From NCBI RefSeq assembly GCF_023028345.1, contig NZ_CP095489.1, positions 1 through 64,000 on the forward strand: a DNA stretch of 64,000 nt, in the 5' to 3' direction. Shown here in pieces: positions 16,577 through 24,025 of the stretch (its first letter is position 1; each line of letters begins with the position of its first letter). This stretch comes from Halorientalis marina. GTDB lineage: Archaea; Halobacteriota; Halobacteria; Halobacteriales; Haloarculaceae. Both the position numbers and the translations under genes were made by a program. The notes below the pieces were generated by a model. It did not search any database. It was not told the DNA's origin and worked only from the letters and a program-made list of their open reading frames with translations.

Positions 16577-17578
16577 ATGTCGCTCGATATCAGCCCCAGC
16601 AGCAGCACTGAACGCGAGATTGCCGCTGCCAGACAAGCCGACAGCGTGGCGTTCCTTCATCGAGCGCCGTTCTCTCTGGATGCCTACAGGCTCGGCTACC
16701 TACCTGGGTTCCGAGAGGACTGCGGATATCAGCAGACTCAGTTCAAGCATTTGGACATCCCCGTCGGGATGTTGGATAACGACTTTCGGAATCCCGATCT
16801 GGATCGATACGTCGCCCAGTTTTTCGAACACGAACCCAAGGTCGGCGTGATTGGGGACGTGTACGATCCCGACGACGTCGATAGATACGTGGCCGCCGCA
16901 CGCGAGATACAGGCGAGCTATCCCGATGCAGACCTCGTCATCGTCCCCAAGTGCCGCAAGGTGATCGACATGATTCCCGACGACCTCGTGCTCGGCTACT
17001 CACGAGGGTATGCCGACCGATTGGCGCATGAGTTCTCCGAGCCGACCGACTGGCGTGGCCGCCGTGTGCATATCCTCGGTGGCAGCCCACCGAAACAGTG
17101 GGACGTTATCCAGCAGCTGACCCGACCGACACTAACCGACGACCCACCGGCCGACATCGTCGGCCTCGATTGGAACGGGCTGCATCGCGGCGCGCAGTTC
17201 GGGGAGTTCTGGACAGCTGATGGGTGGGATGATAGCGGACGTGACGCCTCCCACGTCACAGTTCGGAAGACAGTCCGACACAGTCTCGTCCGGATCAAGG
17301 CCTTCTGGCAGTCTCACGGTGTGTGGCCCGACTCGACACCACATAACGACATCCTCGAAATCGAGTACGAGGGCCCGTCACCAACCGATCTCGATAGTGC
17401 TGTGTGTACCGAATGCGAAGCGAACGTCTGGACGACTCAGCGCGGTCCATTCGTCGCCGAGTATGATACCGGCGCAGTCTGTGGCTACTGCAGTTACGAC
17501 TGCTACTTTGCCCACCGCCATCGAAATAACCTTGAGGAAATCGCCGGCGAGCAGAGCGTCTACCTCCCGCCGGCGTGA
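16577..17578 (+). CDS. DUF6610-like protein
   Basis: 333 aa. The N-terminal two thirds looks like a beta/alpha barrel-type domain with runs such as KVGVIGDVYDPDDVDRYV, DLVIVPKCRKVIDMIP and VHILGGSPPKQWDVI, which in order recall tRNA-guanine transglycosylase-like folds; the haloarchaeal family is remembered as DUF6610. A C-terminal zinc site CTECEAN ... CGYCSYDC follows. Role unknown. Controlled by inverted repeat copy 2 and element i, judged from position. Confidence 0.65.
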   Translation: MSLDISPSSSTEREIAAARQADSVAFLHRAPFSLDAYRLGYLPGFREDCGYQQTQFKHLDIPVGMLDNDFRNPDLDRYVAQFFEHEPKVGVIGDVYDPDDVDRYVAAAREIQASYPDADLVIVPKCRKVIDMIPDDLVLGYSRGYADRLAHEFSEPTDWRGRRVHILGGSPPKQWDVIQQLTRPTLTDDPPADIVGLDWNGLHRGAQFGEFWTADGWDDSGRDASHVTVRKTVRHSLVRIKAFWQSHGVWPDSTPHNDILEIEYEGPSPTDLDSAVCTECEANVWTTQRGPFVAEYDTGAVCGYCSYDCYFAHRHRNNLEEIAGEQSVYLPPA

Positions 17579-17588
17579 CGCTACGAGT

Positions 17589-17618
17589 GGTTTTTCGCGC
17601 CCCGGAGGGGGCGAGGGC
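17589..17618 (+). promoter_or_regulatory. T-run plus GC inverted repeat element, copy j
   Basis: GGTTTTTCG then CGCCCC-GGA-GGGGGCGAGGGC, 11 bp after the stop at 17578 and 35 bp before the GTG at 17654. Confidence 0.6.
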
Positions 17619-17653
17619 TTGATCCAAAGAGTCCTCCGAGAAGGTGATTTTCC

Positions 17654-18001
17654 GTGAGTCAACAACAGCGTCCGAACAACGTCTCGATCGACGACATTCC
17701 AGTCGACGTATCGAACACCCAATCAGGCGAGGTCGATCCCGCTGAGGTACCCGAGGAGATCCGGTCGATCACCCGTGGACTCGCGAGCGAGCAGCCGCCG
17801 ACGAATCCGCTCGTCGTCCTGAAGGCCGCCCGCTGGTGGTATATACATGGCAAGGGCGGAACCGATCCCGCGTTCCAGTGGGCCATCGAATGGGCACGAC
17901 ACCTCGCGACGGACACGCCGAGCGATGTCGACCAGTTCGATGCGTTCCTCGAGTATCTCGTCACGATCAGCTTCGCTGACGAGAAGGCGGCGCTTCGATA
18001 A
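17654..18001 (+). CDS. hypothetical protein
   Basis: 115 aa from GTG, with AAGGTGA (17641-17647) at good Shine-Dalgarno distance. Polar N terminus, then a helical domain with many Trp (LKAARWWYIHGKGGTDPAFQWAIEWARHLA in order) and an acidic helical C terminus. No family recognised; conserved-looking Trp residues suggest a folded domain. Confidence 0.55.
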   Translation: MSQQQRPNNVSIDDIPVDVSNTQSGEVDPAEVPEEIRSITRGLASEQPPTNPLVVLKAARWWYIHGKGGTDPAFQWAIEWARHLATDTPSDVDQFDAFLEYLVTISFADEKAALR

Positions 18002-18095
18002 CCGATCCCCATTCACATTGCGGGGTGTTTGACCGGGCACTATCTCGAACAGAAACGAGTCTGACTGCAACCTGCCCAGATAGGAGGACGTGTAC

Positions 18096-18251
18096 TTAGA
18101 ACTGGTAGCACACAACGTCTTCTCCACCACAGGTCGGACACGTTTCGGCGTCCTCGGAAAGGGTCGTTCCGCAGTGGCGGCACTCATACAGAGTGGATGT
18201 CGTGGACGTGCGAGTACCAACGACCCCGCGGAGCGTTTCGACGAGACCCAT
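18096..18251 (-). CDS. small zinc-ribbon protein
   Basis: 51 aa, MGLVETLRGVVGTRTSTTS then YECRHCGTTLSEDAETCPTCGGEDV. Two C-x2-C pairs spaced as in rubredoxin/zinc-ribbon knuckles. GGGAGG lies just upstream of the ATG at 18251. The frame continues upstream but only with shadow-like sequence. Haloarchaeal genomes carry many such one-domain proteins; they may act as protein-protein adaptors or RNA binders. Confidence 0.65.
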   Translation of the reverse strand: MGLVETLRGVVGTRTSTTSTLYECRHCGTTLSEDAETCPTCGGEDVVCYQF

Positions 18252-18332
18252 CCTCCCGGTAATTGTATCGCACTGGTTGTTAATCCCAGCTTCCGATAGC
18301 AACCCCGGCATAAACCCCGCAGTCGCGCCGTC

Positions 18333-18364
18333 GTTTATTGTGCGCCCCCGAGGGGTGCGGCGCG
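18333..18364 (+). promoter_or_regulatory. T-run plus GC inverted repeat element, copy k
   Basis: GTTTATTGTG then CGCCCCC-GA-GGGGTGCGGCGCG, 36 bp before the ATG at 18401. Confidence 0.6.
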
Positions 18365-18400
18365 TCCTGACTTCTCGGAGACATCGTCGTACTCGATGTG

Positions 18401-19339
18401 ATGCAATCCATGCTGACAACCAGTGAGTCGGAGGTCTCGTTCGAGGAGACCGACACCCGACACGACGAGATGCACAGTACCATCGAAGACTGGATCGACG
18501 AGCTCATTGCAGACGTCGGTGAGGCAAAAGCCAGCCAACAGTTCCAGAAGTGGCTCGATGTCCAGTCCCGATTCCATGACTACTCACATCGCAACACCCT
18601 CCTGATCAAACTCCAGTGTCCCGAGGCGACCCGCGTGGCGGGCTACAATACGTGGAGATCGGAGTTCGACCGGCACGTCCAAGAGGGCGAACAGGCGATC
18701 TGGATCTGGGCACCCATTATTACGAAGCAGTGCCCCGAGTGCGAGAACTCACCGAGCTACCACGAGCAAAGCGACTGTGACTATGACGAGACATCGCCCG
18801 AGGAGTGGTCGAAAGGACTGGTTGGATTCAAACCAACGGCAGTCTTCGATGTGTCTCAAACCGAGGGCGAACCGCTCCCCGAACTGGAAACCGAGGCAGC
18901 TGGTGACGCCAACGACCTGGTGCCAGCGCTCCTCCATGCGGCAACTACGCTCGATATCGACGTCCGTGTCGTTGACGCTGCCGAGTGGGAGCATGGCGAC
19001 GCGAAAGGCGTCTGCAAACACCGGACTCTCCACGAGGGCCAGCCCGTCGTCGAAGCGAAAGCCCGCTCAAATCAGGCCGATCTCGCGGTGACATTGGTTC
19101 ACGAGTATGCCCACGCGCTGCTCCATTTCGATGTCGACGACGAGCCCGAGCGCGCAAAACGCGAGGTCGAAGCGGAAGCCGTTGCGTACATCGTCGGGCG
19201 GTATTTCAACCTGGATACGAGCGGGTCAGCGTTCTATCTTGCCGCGTGGCAGGACGACGATGCGGAGAGCATTCAGGAGCGTCTCGGCCGGATCAGTTCG
19301 ACCGCTCAGGAGATCATCGACACAGTTGTAGAGGGCTGA
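18401..19339 (+). CDS. ArdC-like protein with ImmA/IrrE-type metallopeptidase domain
   Basis: 312 aa. The N-terminal ~115 residues (FQKWLDVQSRFHDYSHRNTLLI, GYNTWRSEF, IWIWAPII) match the ArdC ssDNA-binding domain seen in plasmid antirestriction proteins. A zinc-knuckle-like insert (CPECENS) follows. The C-terminal part has the zinc-peptidase motif HEYAHALLHF (HExxH) with a downstream acidic helix (EVEAEAVAYIVGRY) as in ImmA/IrrE-type domains. Such fusions protect mobile DNA on entry or process regulators. GTG at 18398 is an alternative start. Confidence 0.75.
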   Translation: MQSMLTTSESEVSFEETDTRHDEMHSTIEDWIDELIADVGEAKASQQFQKWLDVQSRFHDYSHRNTLLIKLQCPEATRVAGYNTWRSEFDRHVQEGEQAIWIWAPIITKQCPECENSPSYHEQSDCDYDETSPEEWSKGLVGFKPTAVFDVSQTEGEPLPELETEAAGDANDLVPALLHAATTLDIDVRVVDAAEWEHGDAKGVCKHRTLHEGQPVVEAKARSNQADLAVTLVHEYAHALLHFDVDDEPERAKREVEAEAVAYIVGRYFNLDTSGSAFYLAAWQDDDAESIQERLGRISSTAQEIIDTVVEG

Positions 19340-19357
19340 ACACCCCCTCCCCGGCTG

Positions 19358-19397
19358 TTAACCAACGCCTTGGGTACTATCCCACTCTGTTGGTTAA
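19358..19397. repeat. inverted repeat TTAACCAACA/TGTTGGTTAA, copy 3
   Basis: Left arm TTAACCAACg at 19358-19367, right arm TGTTGGTTAA at 19388-19397; 40 bp overall. Located between the convergent ArdC-like and nucleotidyltransferase genes, so not in an obvious promoter. Confidence 0.7.
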
Positions 19398-19462
19398 TTC
19401 GTTCGGCGTCCCGACCCCGTGTGTTTCGATCGGTCCCGAGACATACCCATCGACAGTCGATG

Positions 19463-20158
19463 TTATCGTTCAGAATCGATTCGGCGCTGCTGGTCACGAA
19501 GGAACTCGACGACAGCATCGATATCCTGGTCGGGAACCGTTTGCTGTTCGAAGACTCCTTTGAATGCGTCCGCGAAATCCTCCGACGTGAGGCGGTTGAG
19601 GACAGTCTCGATGCGACCAGCGAGCTTCTTGGATTTCCCGCGATGCAGATGAGTCGCGATCCGGTCGAAATCCGCGCCAGCAGCCAGCACCACCAGATCC
19701 CGAGAGTCTGCCTTGCGGCCACTGTGGAGTTTCACCGCGAACAGCAACTCCCGTTCCGGAATCCTGGCTGTTACCGGGCGCCCGGTTCGCAGTTCCTCGG
19801 TGACAGAGTGCTGGGCCAGATAGCGATACGACCATTCAGCTTCCGTCTGGCGACAGCCCAGCGCGTCCACCATCGCGTCGAACTGAACCGGATTCCCGAT
19901 ATCTTTCGTAAACCGGATAGTCCGGCCCTCGTAGAGCTCGTTTCGCTCGACATCGGCCGTTTTCTCGTAGCCGCGGTCGGTGAGAAGGTCCGTGTAGTCG
20001 TCGACCGCTTGGGCCGGAATGACGACGTCGACGTCCGTGGTGAAGCGTTGATTGAACGCCGCGATTGCCCACCCACCGACGAGGACGTATGGCAGGTCAG
20101 CGTCAATAACGGCCTCCAGCGTATCCAGCAGCTCGTCTTCGCGTTCACCGAGACTCAT
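19463..20158 (-). CDS. AbiEii-like nucleotidyltransferase, copy 1
   Basis: 231 aa. The nucleotidyltransferase signature is VLVGGWAIAAFNQRFTTDVDVVI (GG, then T-D-x-D), followed by AVKLHSGRKADSRDL and a helical C terminus. Resembles DUF6036/AbiEii toxins of type IV toxin-antitoxin systems, in which the NTase modifies tRNA or other targets (family knowledge). Its ATG overlaps the stop of the upstream HTH gene by 4 bp (ATGA). A second pair with identical protein lengths is at 38669-40035. Confidence 0.7.
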   Translation of the reverse strand: MSLGEREDELLDTLEAVIDADLPYVLVGGWAIAAFNQRFTTDVDVVIPAQAVDDYTDLLTDRGYEKTADVERNELYEGRTIRFTKDIGNPVQFDAMVDALGCRQTEAEWSYRYLAQHSVTEELRTGRPVTARIPERELLFAVKLHSGRKADSRDLVVLAAGADFDRIATHLHRGKSKKLAGRIETVLNRLTSEDFADAFKGVFEQQTVPDQDIDAVVEFLRDQQRRIDSER

Positions 20159-20826
20159 ACGTTCAAACGCGGATCCTCGTGGGACGCGTCAATATCGCGG
20201 TCATATTCATCGGCGATCATCTCCAACGCCGGCTCGTAGTTCACCCGGTACTCCAACATGTGCTCGATTGCCTCGTCCAACGGAATAACCGGATTGCCGT
20301 CAACCCACTCGCGAGTGATCTCCCCACTCGTCGGGAACAACACGTACGAGACGGTCGCGTCGTAGTCGGTCGCATCCGGCCGCTCTTCGATCCGGCTCGG
20401 AATCCCGAACTCATCAAAGAATGCCGTCCACTGCTCGACGTCTTGGTCGGCGACCTGGATGAAGATCGGATAGTCGTCGTGGCCGCGGGCGATCTGATAG
20501 CCGCCGTGGGTCCAGACGTAGACGCCGTCGATTTTCGTGTACGCAAAGGGCATCCCGGCGAAGTGCGGAATGACGTAGCCGTCGTCGATCGAGGGAGGAA
20601 TCGAGCGGGAAATAGCGGCGACGAGATCGTAGTAGCGATCCCTGACAGCGTAATTCTCGATGTAGACGCCGCCCTCACGCCGGATGAAGCCTGCGTCCTC
20701 CAACCGCTCGATCCAGTCGTAGACCCAGGAGTAGGAGCCGTCGATCTTCTGGGCGATTCGACGAATCGAGTCGCCCGGCCGGGCCGCGACCATGATTTTC
20801 GCCGCGGTCACGTCGACGTACTCCAT
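20155..20826 (-). CDS. AbiEi-like winged-helix antitoxin, copy 1
   Basis: 223 aa (MEYVDVTAAKIMVAARPGDS; an ATG one codon earlier is possible). N-terminal winged helix with SIRRIAQKIDGSYSWVYDWIERLEDAGFI, then a C-terminal domain with IPHFAGMPFAYTKIDGVYVWTHGGYQIARGHDDYPIF in order. Domain order, size and ATGA overlap with the NTase match AbiEi-AbiEii. Likely autoregulator of the pair. Paralogue of 39361-40035. Confidence 0.65.
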   Translation of the reverse strand: MEYVDVTAAKIMVAARPGDSIRRIAQKIDGSYSWVYDWIERLEDAGFIRREGGVYIENYAVRDRYYDLVAAISRSIPPSIDDGYVIPHFAGMPFAYTKIDGVYVWTHGGYQIARGHDDYPIFIQVADQDVEQWTAFFDEFGIPSRIEERPDATDYDATVSYVLFPTSGEITREWVDGNPVIPLDEAIEHMLEYRVNYEPALEMIADEYDRDIDASHEDPRLNV

Positions 20827-20960
20827 CATCGCTAGTTATCGGTATCGCATCTAACGGTATTAGTCTTGTCCCCCGTATTCCCTATGACGTTATCGCTATA
20901 CAGATATACTATTCTTGGCTCCGGTAGTCCGATCCGGCTCAGCATTTGAGCAGAGGTCAA

Positions 20961-21002
20961 TTAACCAACAGAGGATGCGACTGATCGCTATTCGTTGGTT
21001 AA
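20961..21002. repeat. inverted repeat TTAACCAACA/TGTTGGTTAA, copy 4
   Basis: TTAACCAACA at 20961-20970 and CGTTGGTTAA at 20993-21002 (42 bp). The right arm abuts the T-run of the element at 21003, so a bound protein would touch the core promoter of the SWIM gene. Confidence 0.75.
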
Positions 21003-21034
21003 GTTTTTCAGCGCCCGCCGAGGGGCGGAGGCGC
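21003..21034 (+). promoter_or_regulatory. T-run plus GC inverted repeat element, copy l
   Basis: GTTTTTCAG then CGCC-CGCCGAGG-GGCGGAGGCGC, 20 bp before the ATG at 21055 and immediately next to inverted repeat copy 4. Confidence 0.6.
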
Positions 21035-21054
21035 AGTCCCGTCTCCACCGACCC

Positions 21055-21873
21055 ATGACCGACCAATATCTAACGACCGTTCTCGACAAGGCAGAGCGAG
21101 TCGCAGAGCACCACGAGCAGGTCGCCCAATCTTCGGATCATCCGGAACACGAGTATCTTCGGTACGCCGTCCTTCGGCTGCTCGAAGGCAAGGCTGACGA
21201 GACATCGGTGGAAGTACCGCAGATTGACGGCGTGACTGTCGGCTACGGAGAGGACGACGCGATGTGCAACAGCTGGGACGACGACGTCGAGTGGTGGGAG
21301 ACGGTTCCGCCGCAGGAGGCATGTACTCGCTTCCGGGTATTCTACCCCGACGAATACGACGCTGTTCCGCGAGTCATCGTCGACGTGATGGCAGCACTCG
21401 GGGCGTGGCGTGTCTGGATCGGGAGCGCTGCCGACTGTGGCTCCTACGACCATCGCGAGCGGCGGGAAGTCCACTATCTGTGGCCGGAGGGGCATCCGGT
21501 CGAGGCCCTGCTTGCGAATCGGCTCCAGGATCCCGAAGCTGCGGTTGCCCCAGACGGTGGCCGCTCCGGCGACGTGCGCGATCGGATGGTCGTCACGGAG
21601 CACTCGCCCCAGCACGACGACCTCGAGCCGCGAACCAGCCGTGCCGTCGACGAATCGATGGCCGTCTCGCTGCTCGAAAAGGGTGGCCGCTATGAGATCC
21701 GATCGGCGTCCGGAAACTGGTATGAAGTCGACGTGATCAGCGAGTCGTGTACGTGTCCAGACTGGCGGAAGCGTACGCCCGAGGGCGGCTGTAAACACCT
21801 CCGGCGAGTCGATCAAGAGATCAAGCAGGGGCGGGTCCCACGACCTGATGGGCGTCTCCCCTCGAACTTGTAG
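21055..21873 (+). CDS. SWIM zinc-finger protein
   Basis: 272 aa. The C-terminal part carries a SWIM motif CTCPDWRKRTPEGGCKHL (C-x-C-x(n)-C-x-H) at about residues 230-250, preceded by ESGGRYEIRSASGNWYEVDV-type strands. The N-terminal ~190 residues are acidic alpha/beta with a conserved-looking Trp cluster (SWDDDVEWWETV). SWIM domains bind DNA or proteins. The start at 21055 is set by the upstream element; the frame is open to 20995. Confidence 0.75.
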   Translation: MTDQYLTTVLDKAERVAEHHEQVAQSSDHPEHEYLRYAVLRLLEGKADETSVEVPQIDGVTVGYGEDDAMCNSWDDDVEWWETVPPQEACTRFRVFYPDEYDAVPRVIVDVMAALGAWRVWIGSAADCGSYDHRERREVHYLWPEGHPVEALLANRLQDPEAAVAPDGGRSGDVRDRMVVTEHSPQHDDLEPRTSRAVDESMAVSLLEKGGRYEIRSASGNWYEVDVISESCTCPDWRKRTPEGGCKHLRRVDQEIKQGRVPRPDGRLPSNL

Positions 21874-21991
21874 AATCGCCCAGCGTTCGAGATCTCCCGT
21901 GGCTACTGTAACATCAGACGAAACTCCTTGATGGAGAGTTTCGAGTAGTGAGACGGCTGCTGGAGAACCGATGAGAACAGTTGGCAGCGGC

Positions 21992-22032
21992 TTAACCAAC
22001 AAAACTATGCAGTTTGCGCCTGTGTTGGTTAA
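21992..22032. repeat. inverted repeat TTAACCAACA/TGTTGGTTAA, copy 5
   Basis: Perfect 10-bp arms (21992-22001, 22023-22032), 41 bp. The right arm ends 13 bp before the ATG at 22046, so it overlaps the position of the expected promoter of that gene. Confidence 0.75.
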
Positions 22033-22045
22033 CACAGATCGGCCC

Positions 22046-22369
22046 ATGTCCTACGAGCCACCGACGCCCCCAGCGGACCTCCCCACCGACGTCATCGACA
22101 CACTCAACGGCTATTCACCCGAGCTGCTCCGAGACGTTTCCCACTATGCCGAGGACCTCGCCGAGCATCGCGAGCGCGAGGCCCGCCTTGCCGAAGCGGA
22201 GGAGGAAGACGAGATCGACGAGCGACCCGATGACCTCCCCTATGATGTCCCGACGAAGGCGACGATCACGATCAAGGAAATCAACGACAACCGCTACTAC
22301 TACTGGCAGTGGCGGGACGGCGACAAAATCCGTTCTCAGTACAAAGGTCCCGTCAATCCTGACGGATAG
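22046..22369 (+). CDS. DUF6788-like small protein
   Basis: 107 aa. Helical acidic N-terminal two thirds, then a C-terminal domain TITIKEINDNRYYYWQWRDGDKIRSQYKGPV, which matches the short Tyr-rich motif of DUF6788 proteins (number from memory). Function unknown; often found in archaeal accessory regions. Only gene of the block with the long inverted repeat but no GC palindrome in front. Confidence 0.6.
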   Translation: MSYEPPTPPADLPTDVIDTLNGYSPELLRDVSHYAEDLAEHREREARLAEAEEEDEIDERPDDLPYDVPTKATITIKEINDNRYYYWQWRDGDKIRSQYKGPVNPDG

Positions 22370-22443
22370 ACGAGATAACGCCACAGTCGGATGACCGATG
22401 GTTCAGGGAGACACCCCGTCTGCGAAGTGAAAGACGGGAGCTG

Positions 22444-22854
22444 TTAGCGCTCGGGTCGCGGGGCAGTCTCGTACCGTTCGATGTCGTCGGTCTTCTCCAC
22501 CCGGTCGTAGATCTCGCGAAGCGTGTCTTGTGCCCGGAGGAGTTTGTGCTCATCGAGGAACTGCCGACCACTCCCACTGATTCCGTAGAACTTGTACGGG
22601 AGGTCGTTCCTTCGGCAGTCCTCGGGCAGGAGGACTTCCTCGACGATGCCAGCGTCGACGAGTTGCTGGAGGTGCTGACGAATCGTCGTCTGGCTCTTGC
22701 TCGGGTTGACGTAGTCGAGTTCCTTCAGCGTCGGCAGTTCCGACGGATGCCCGAGGATGTCCTGGAGGAGCGCGAATCGTGTCTCCTGGGTGACGACGTT
22801 GAGCCGCTCTCGAACGGACTCCAAGTCGCTTGGCGGATGATCGGACGTACTCAT
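22444..22854 (-). CDS. winged-helix transcriptional regulator
   Basis: 136 aa. Winged-helix fold: VVTQETRFALLQDILGHPSELPTLKELDYV, then SQTTIRQHLQQLVDAGIVEEV (recognition helix) and a wing (PYKFYGISGSGRQFL). ArsR-like haloarchaeal regulators have this layout. Divergent from 22976-23572; the 121 bp between them holds the likely shared operator (ACGAAATG-type sequences seen, none decisive). Confidence 0.75.
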   Translation of the reverse strand: MSTSDHPPSDLESVRERLNVVTQETRFALLQDILGHPSELPTLKELDYVNPSKSQTTIRQHLQQLVDAGIVEEVLLPEDCRRNDLPYKFYGISGSGRQFLDEHKLLRAQDTLREIYDRVEKTDDIERYETAPRPER

Positions 22855-22975
22855 TACACCACATTTCGTGTAGTGCGTGCAAAAGCGTTTCGCTCAAATA
22901 CGAATCGGTCTTTTGCGATACGGTCACCGATGTATTCGCCACATTGAAGCAGGGTACGGGAGAAGTCCCGGGTAG

Positions 22976-23572
22976 ATGAGTGAGGAACCGGTTACTGTCG
23001 ATGAACTCGCCGAGAAAGCCGACGAGTATCTGCACGAGGCCTCACTCACACCGGAGGAGTACGAAGCGCTCAAACAGAGTGTTGCGGAGCTCACGCCGAT
23101 CTTCTCAGCTAAGAATTCGTATTTCGTTCTCGGCAGCTACGGGAAACCCGAGATCCGTCGTCTCCAGCTCGTGAAAGATCGCCTCAACCGGCAGCCCGGT
23201 GCGTACGCGTTCCTGATGGTCGACATTCGAAGCGAGTGGACGAATACCTACCTCAAGTTCCGACTGCTCGCCGATTACACGGACATCATCGTGGGTGTCG
23301 CCGAACACGCCCAGGGCGGCTTCCTCGTCGAGCAGGGCTACTTTACGGCTCTCGAGGAGTACTTCGCGAAGACTCACGTGTTCAAACGCGAGTATGACTC
23401 GTTGGATGCGGACGCGATCGACACGAACGTCGACGTCGATAATCCCTACAGCGGAATGCAGACCGCGATCTTCGAGATGCTCGACGAGGCTGGACGTCTC
23501 TGTCGGTGGACGACTGAGGACGATCTGGTCGAGTGTGCCGAGGCTCTCGTGAGTGATCTGGAATACCCGTAG
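22976..23572 (+). CDS. DUF7509-like protein
   Basis: 198 aa. After an acidic helical N terminus comes FVLGSYGKPEIRRLQLVKDRLNR, AFLMVDIRSEW, TDIIVGVAEHAQGGFLVEQGYF: an alpha/beta pattern of a conserved haloarchaeal family remembered as DUF7509. The pattern resembles nucleotide- or NAD-hydrolase-type sensor domains (speculative). Divergent from the winged-helix gene, which may regulate it. Confidence 0.6.
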   Translation: MSEEPVTVDELAEKADEYLHEASLTPEEYEALKQSVAELTPIFSAKNSYFVLGSYGKPEIRRLQLVKDRLNRQPGAYAFLMVDIRSEWTNTYLKFRLLADYTDIIVGVAEHAQGGFLVEQGYFTALEEYFAKTHVFKREYDSLDADAIDTNVDVDNPYSGMQTAIFEMLDEAGRLCRWTTEDDLVECAEALVSDLEYP

Positions 23573-23816
23573 ACAGAGACGAATCGGTAACTCACACCCC
23601 CGACGTTTCTGTCGTTTCTCCACGAAATCCGGTTCACCGATGGCCCAGACAACGAATGAACTCTAACAGGAAGACACCCCCCGTTTTCGAGTAGTAAGTG
23701 CGGGGTGAATCCGTGCAAGATTGGAACTTCGAACCACGAATCCTTTCGGGATGAGTAGTCCACTGGAGAGTGATTACAAATGCTCGTAAATGAAATTTTG
23801 TTTAGATGTTGTCAGA

Positions 23817-23836
23817 CACTCCACTATTGCCAGTAA
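23817..23836 (-). repeat. origin-box-like repeat 1
   Basis: Read on the minus strand: TTACTGGCAATAGTGGAGTG. Identical over 20 bp to the box at 25392-25411. Together they bracket the orc1/cdc6 gene. Confidence 0.65.
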
Positions 23837-23917
23837 AATCGGAGGACAAGACGCTATTAGATGAAATTGGCAACGGTGGTCCTGGTAGTAACTAGTCGGA
23901 TTGATTGGGGCAGGGGG

Positions 23918-23937
23918 TTACTGGCAACACCGGAGAG
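23918..23937 (+). repeat. origin-box-like repeat 2
   Basis: TTACTGGCAACACCGGAGAG; matches the consensus TTACTGGCAAnnGTGGAGWG at 18 of 20 positions or better. Confidence 0.55.
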
Positions 23938-23971
23938 GGTACTGGATAAACTGGCACTGACGGTTGCGCGG

Positions 23972-23991
23972 TTACTGGCAAAAGTGGAGAG
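23972..23991 (+). repeat. origin-box-like repeat 3
   Basis: TTACTGGCAAAAGTGGAGAG; full match to the consensus core. Same orientation as repeat 2, 54 bp apart. Confidence 0.6.
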
Positions 23992-24025
23992 GGTATTGGC
24001 AGTACTGGTGTTGGCGGTTGAGAAG

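Larger units (their letters stand above)
23573..24025. other. non-coding stretch with origin-type repeats
   Basis: 450 bp without a convincing gene. It holds three 20-bp boxes like those on the other side of orc1/cdc6 (23817-23836, 23918-23937, 23972-23991) plus partial copies (TACTGGATAAACTGG, TTGGCAGTACTGGTGTTGG). Confidence 0.6.

Noticed and set aside
19370-20239. 289-codon plus-strand frame opposite the nucleotidyltransferase
   Set aside because: The NTase signature and ATGA coupling are on the minus strand.
10391-21034. Simple transcription terminators as full explanation for the T-run elements
   Set aside because: Archaeal terminators are T-runs without hairpins; here the palindrome follows the T-run and keeps its place before the next start, although the T-run may also terminate.
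21070-22047. 325-codon minus-strand frame opposite the SWIM gene
   Set aside because: The sense strand has the SWIM motif and upstream element; the antisense frame has no motif.
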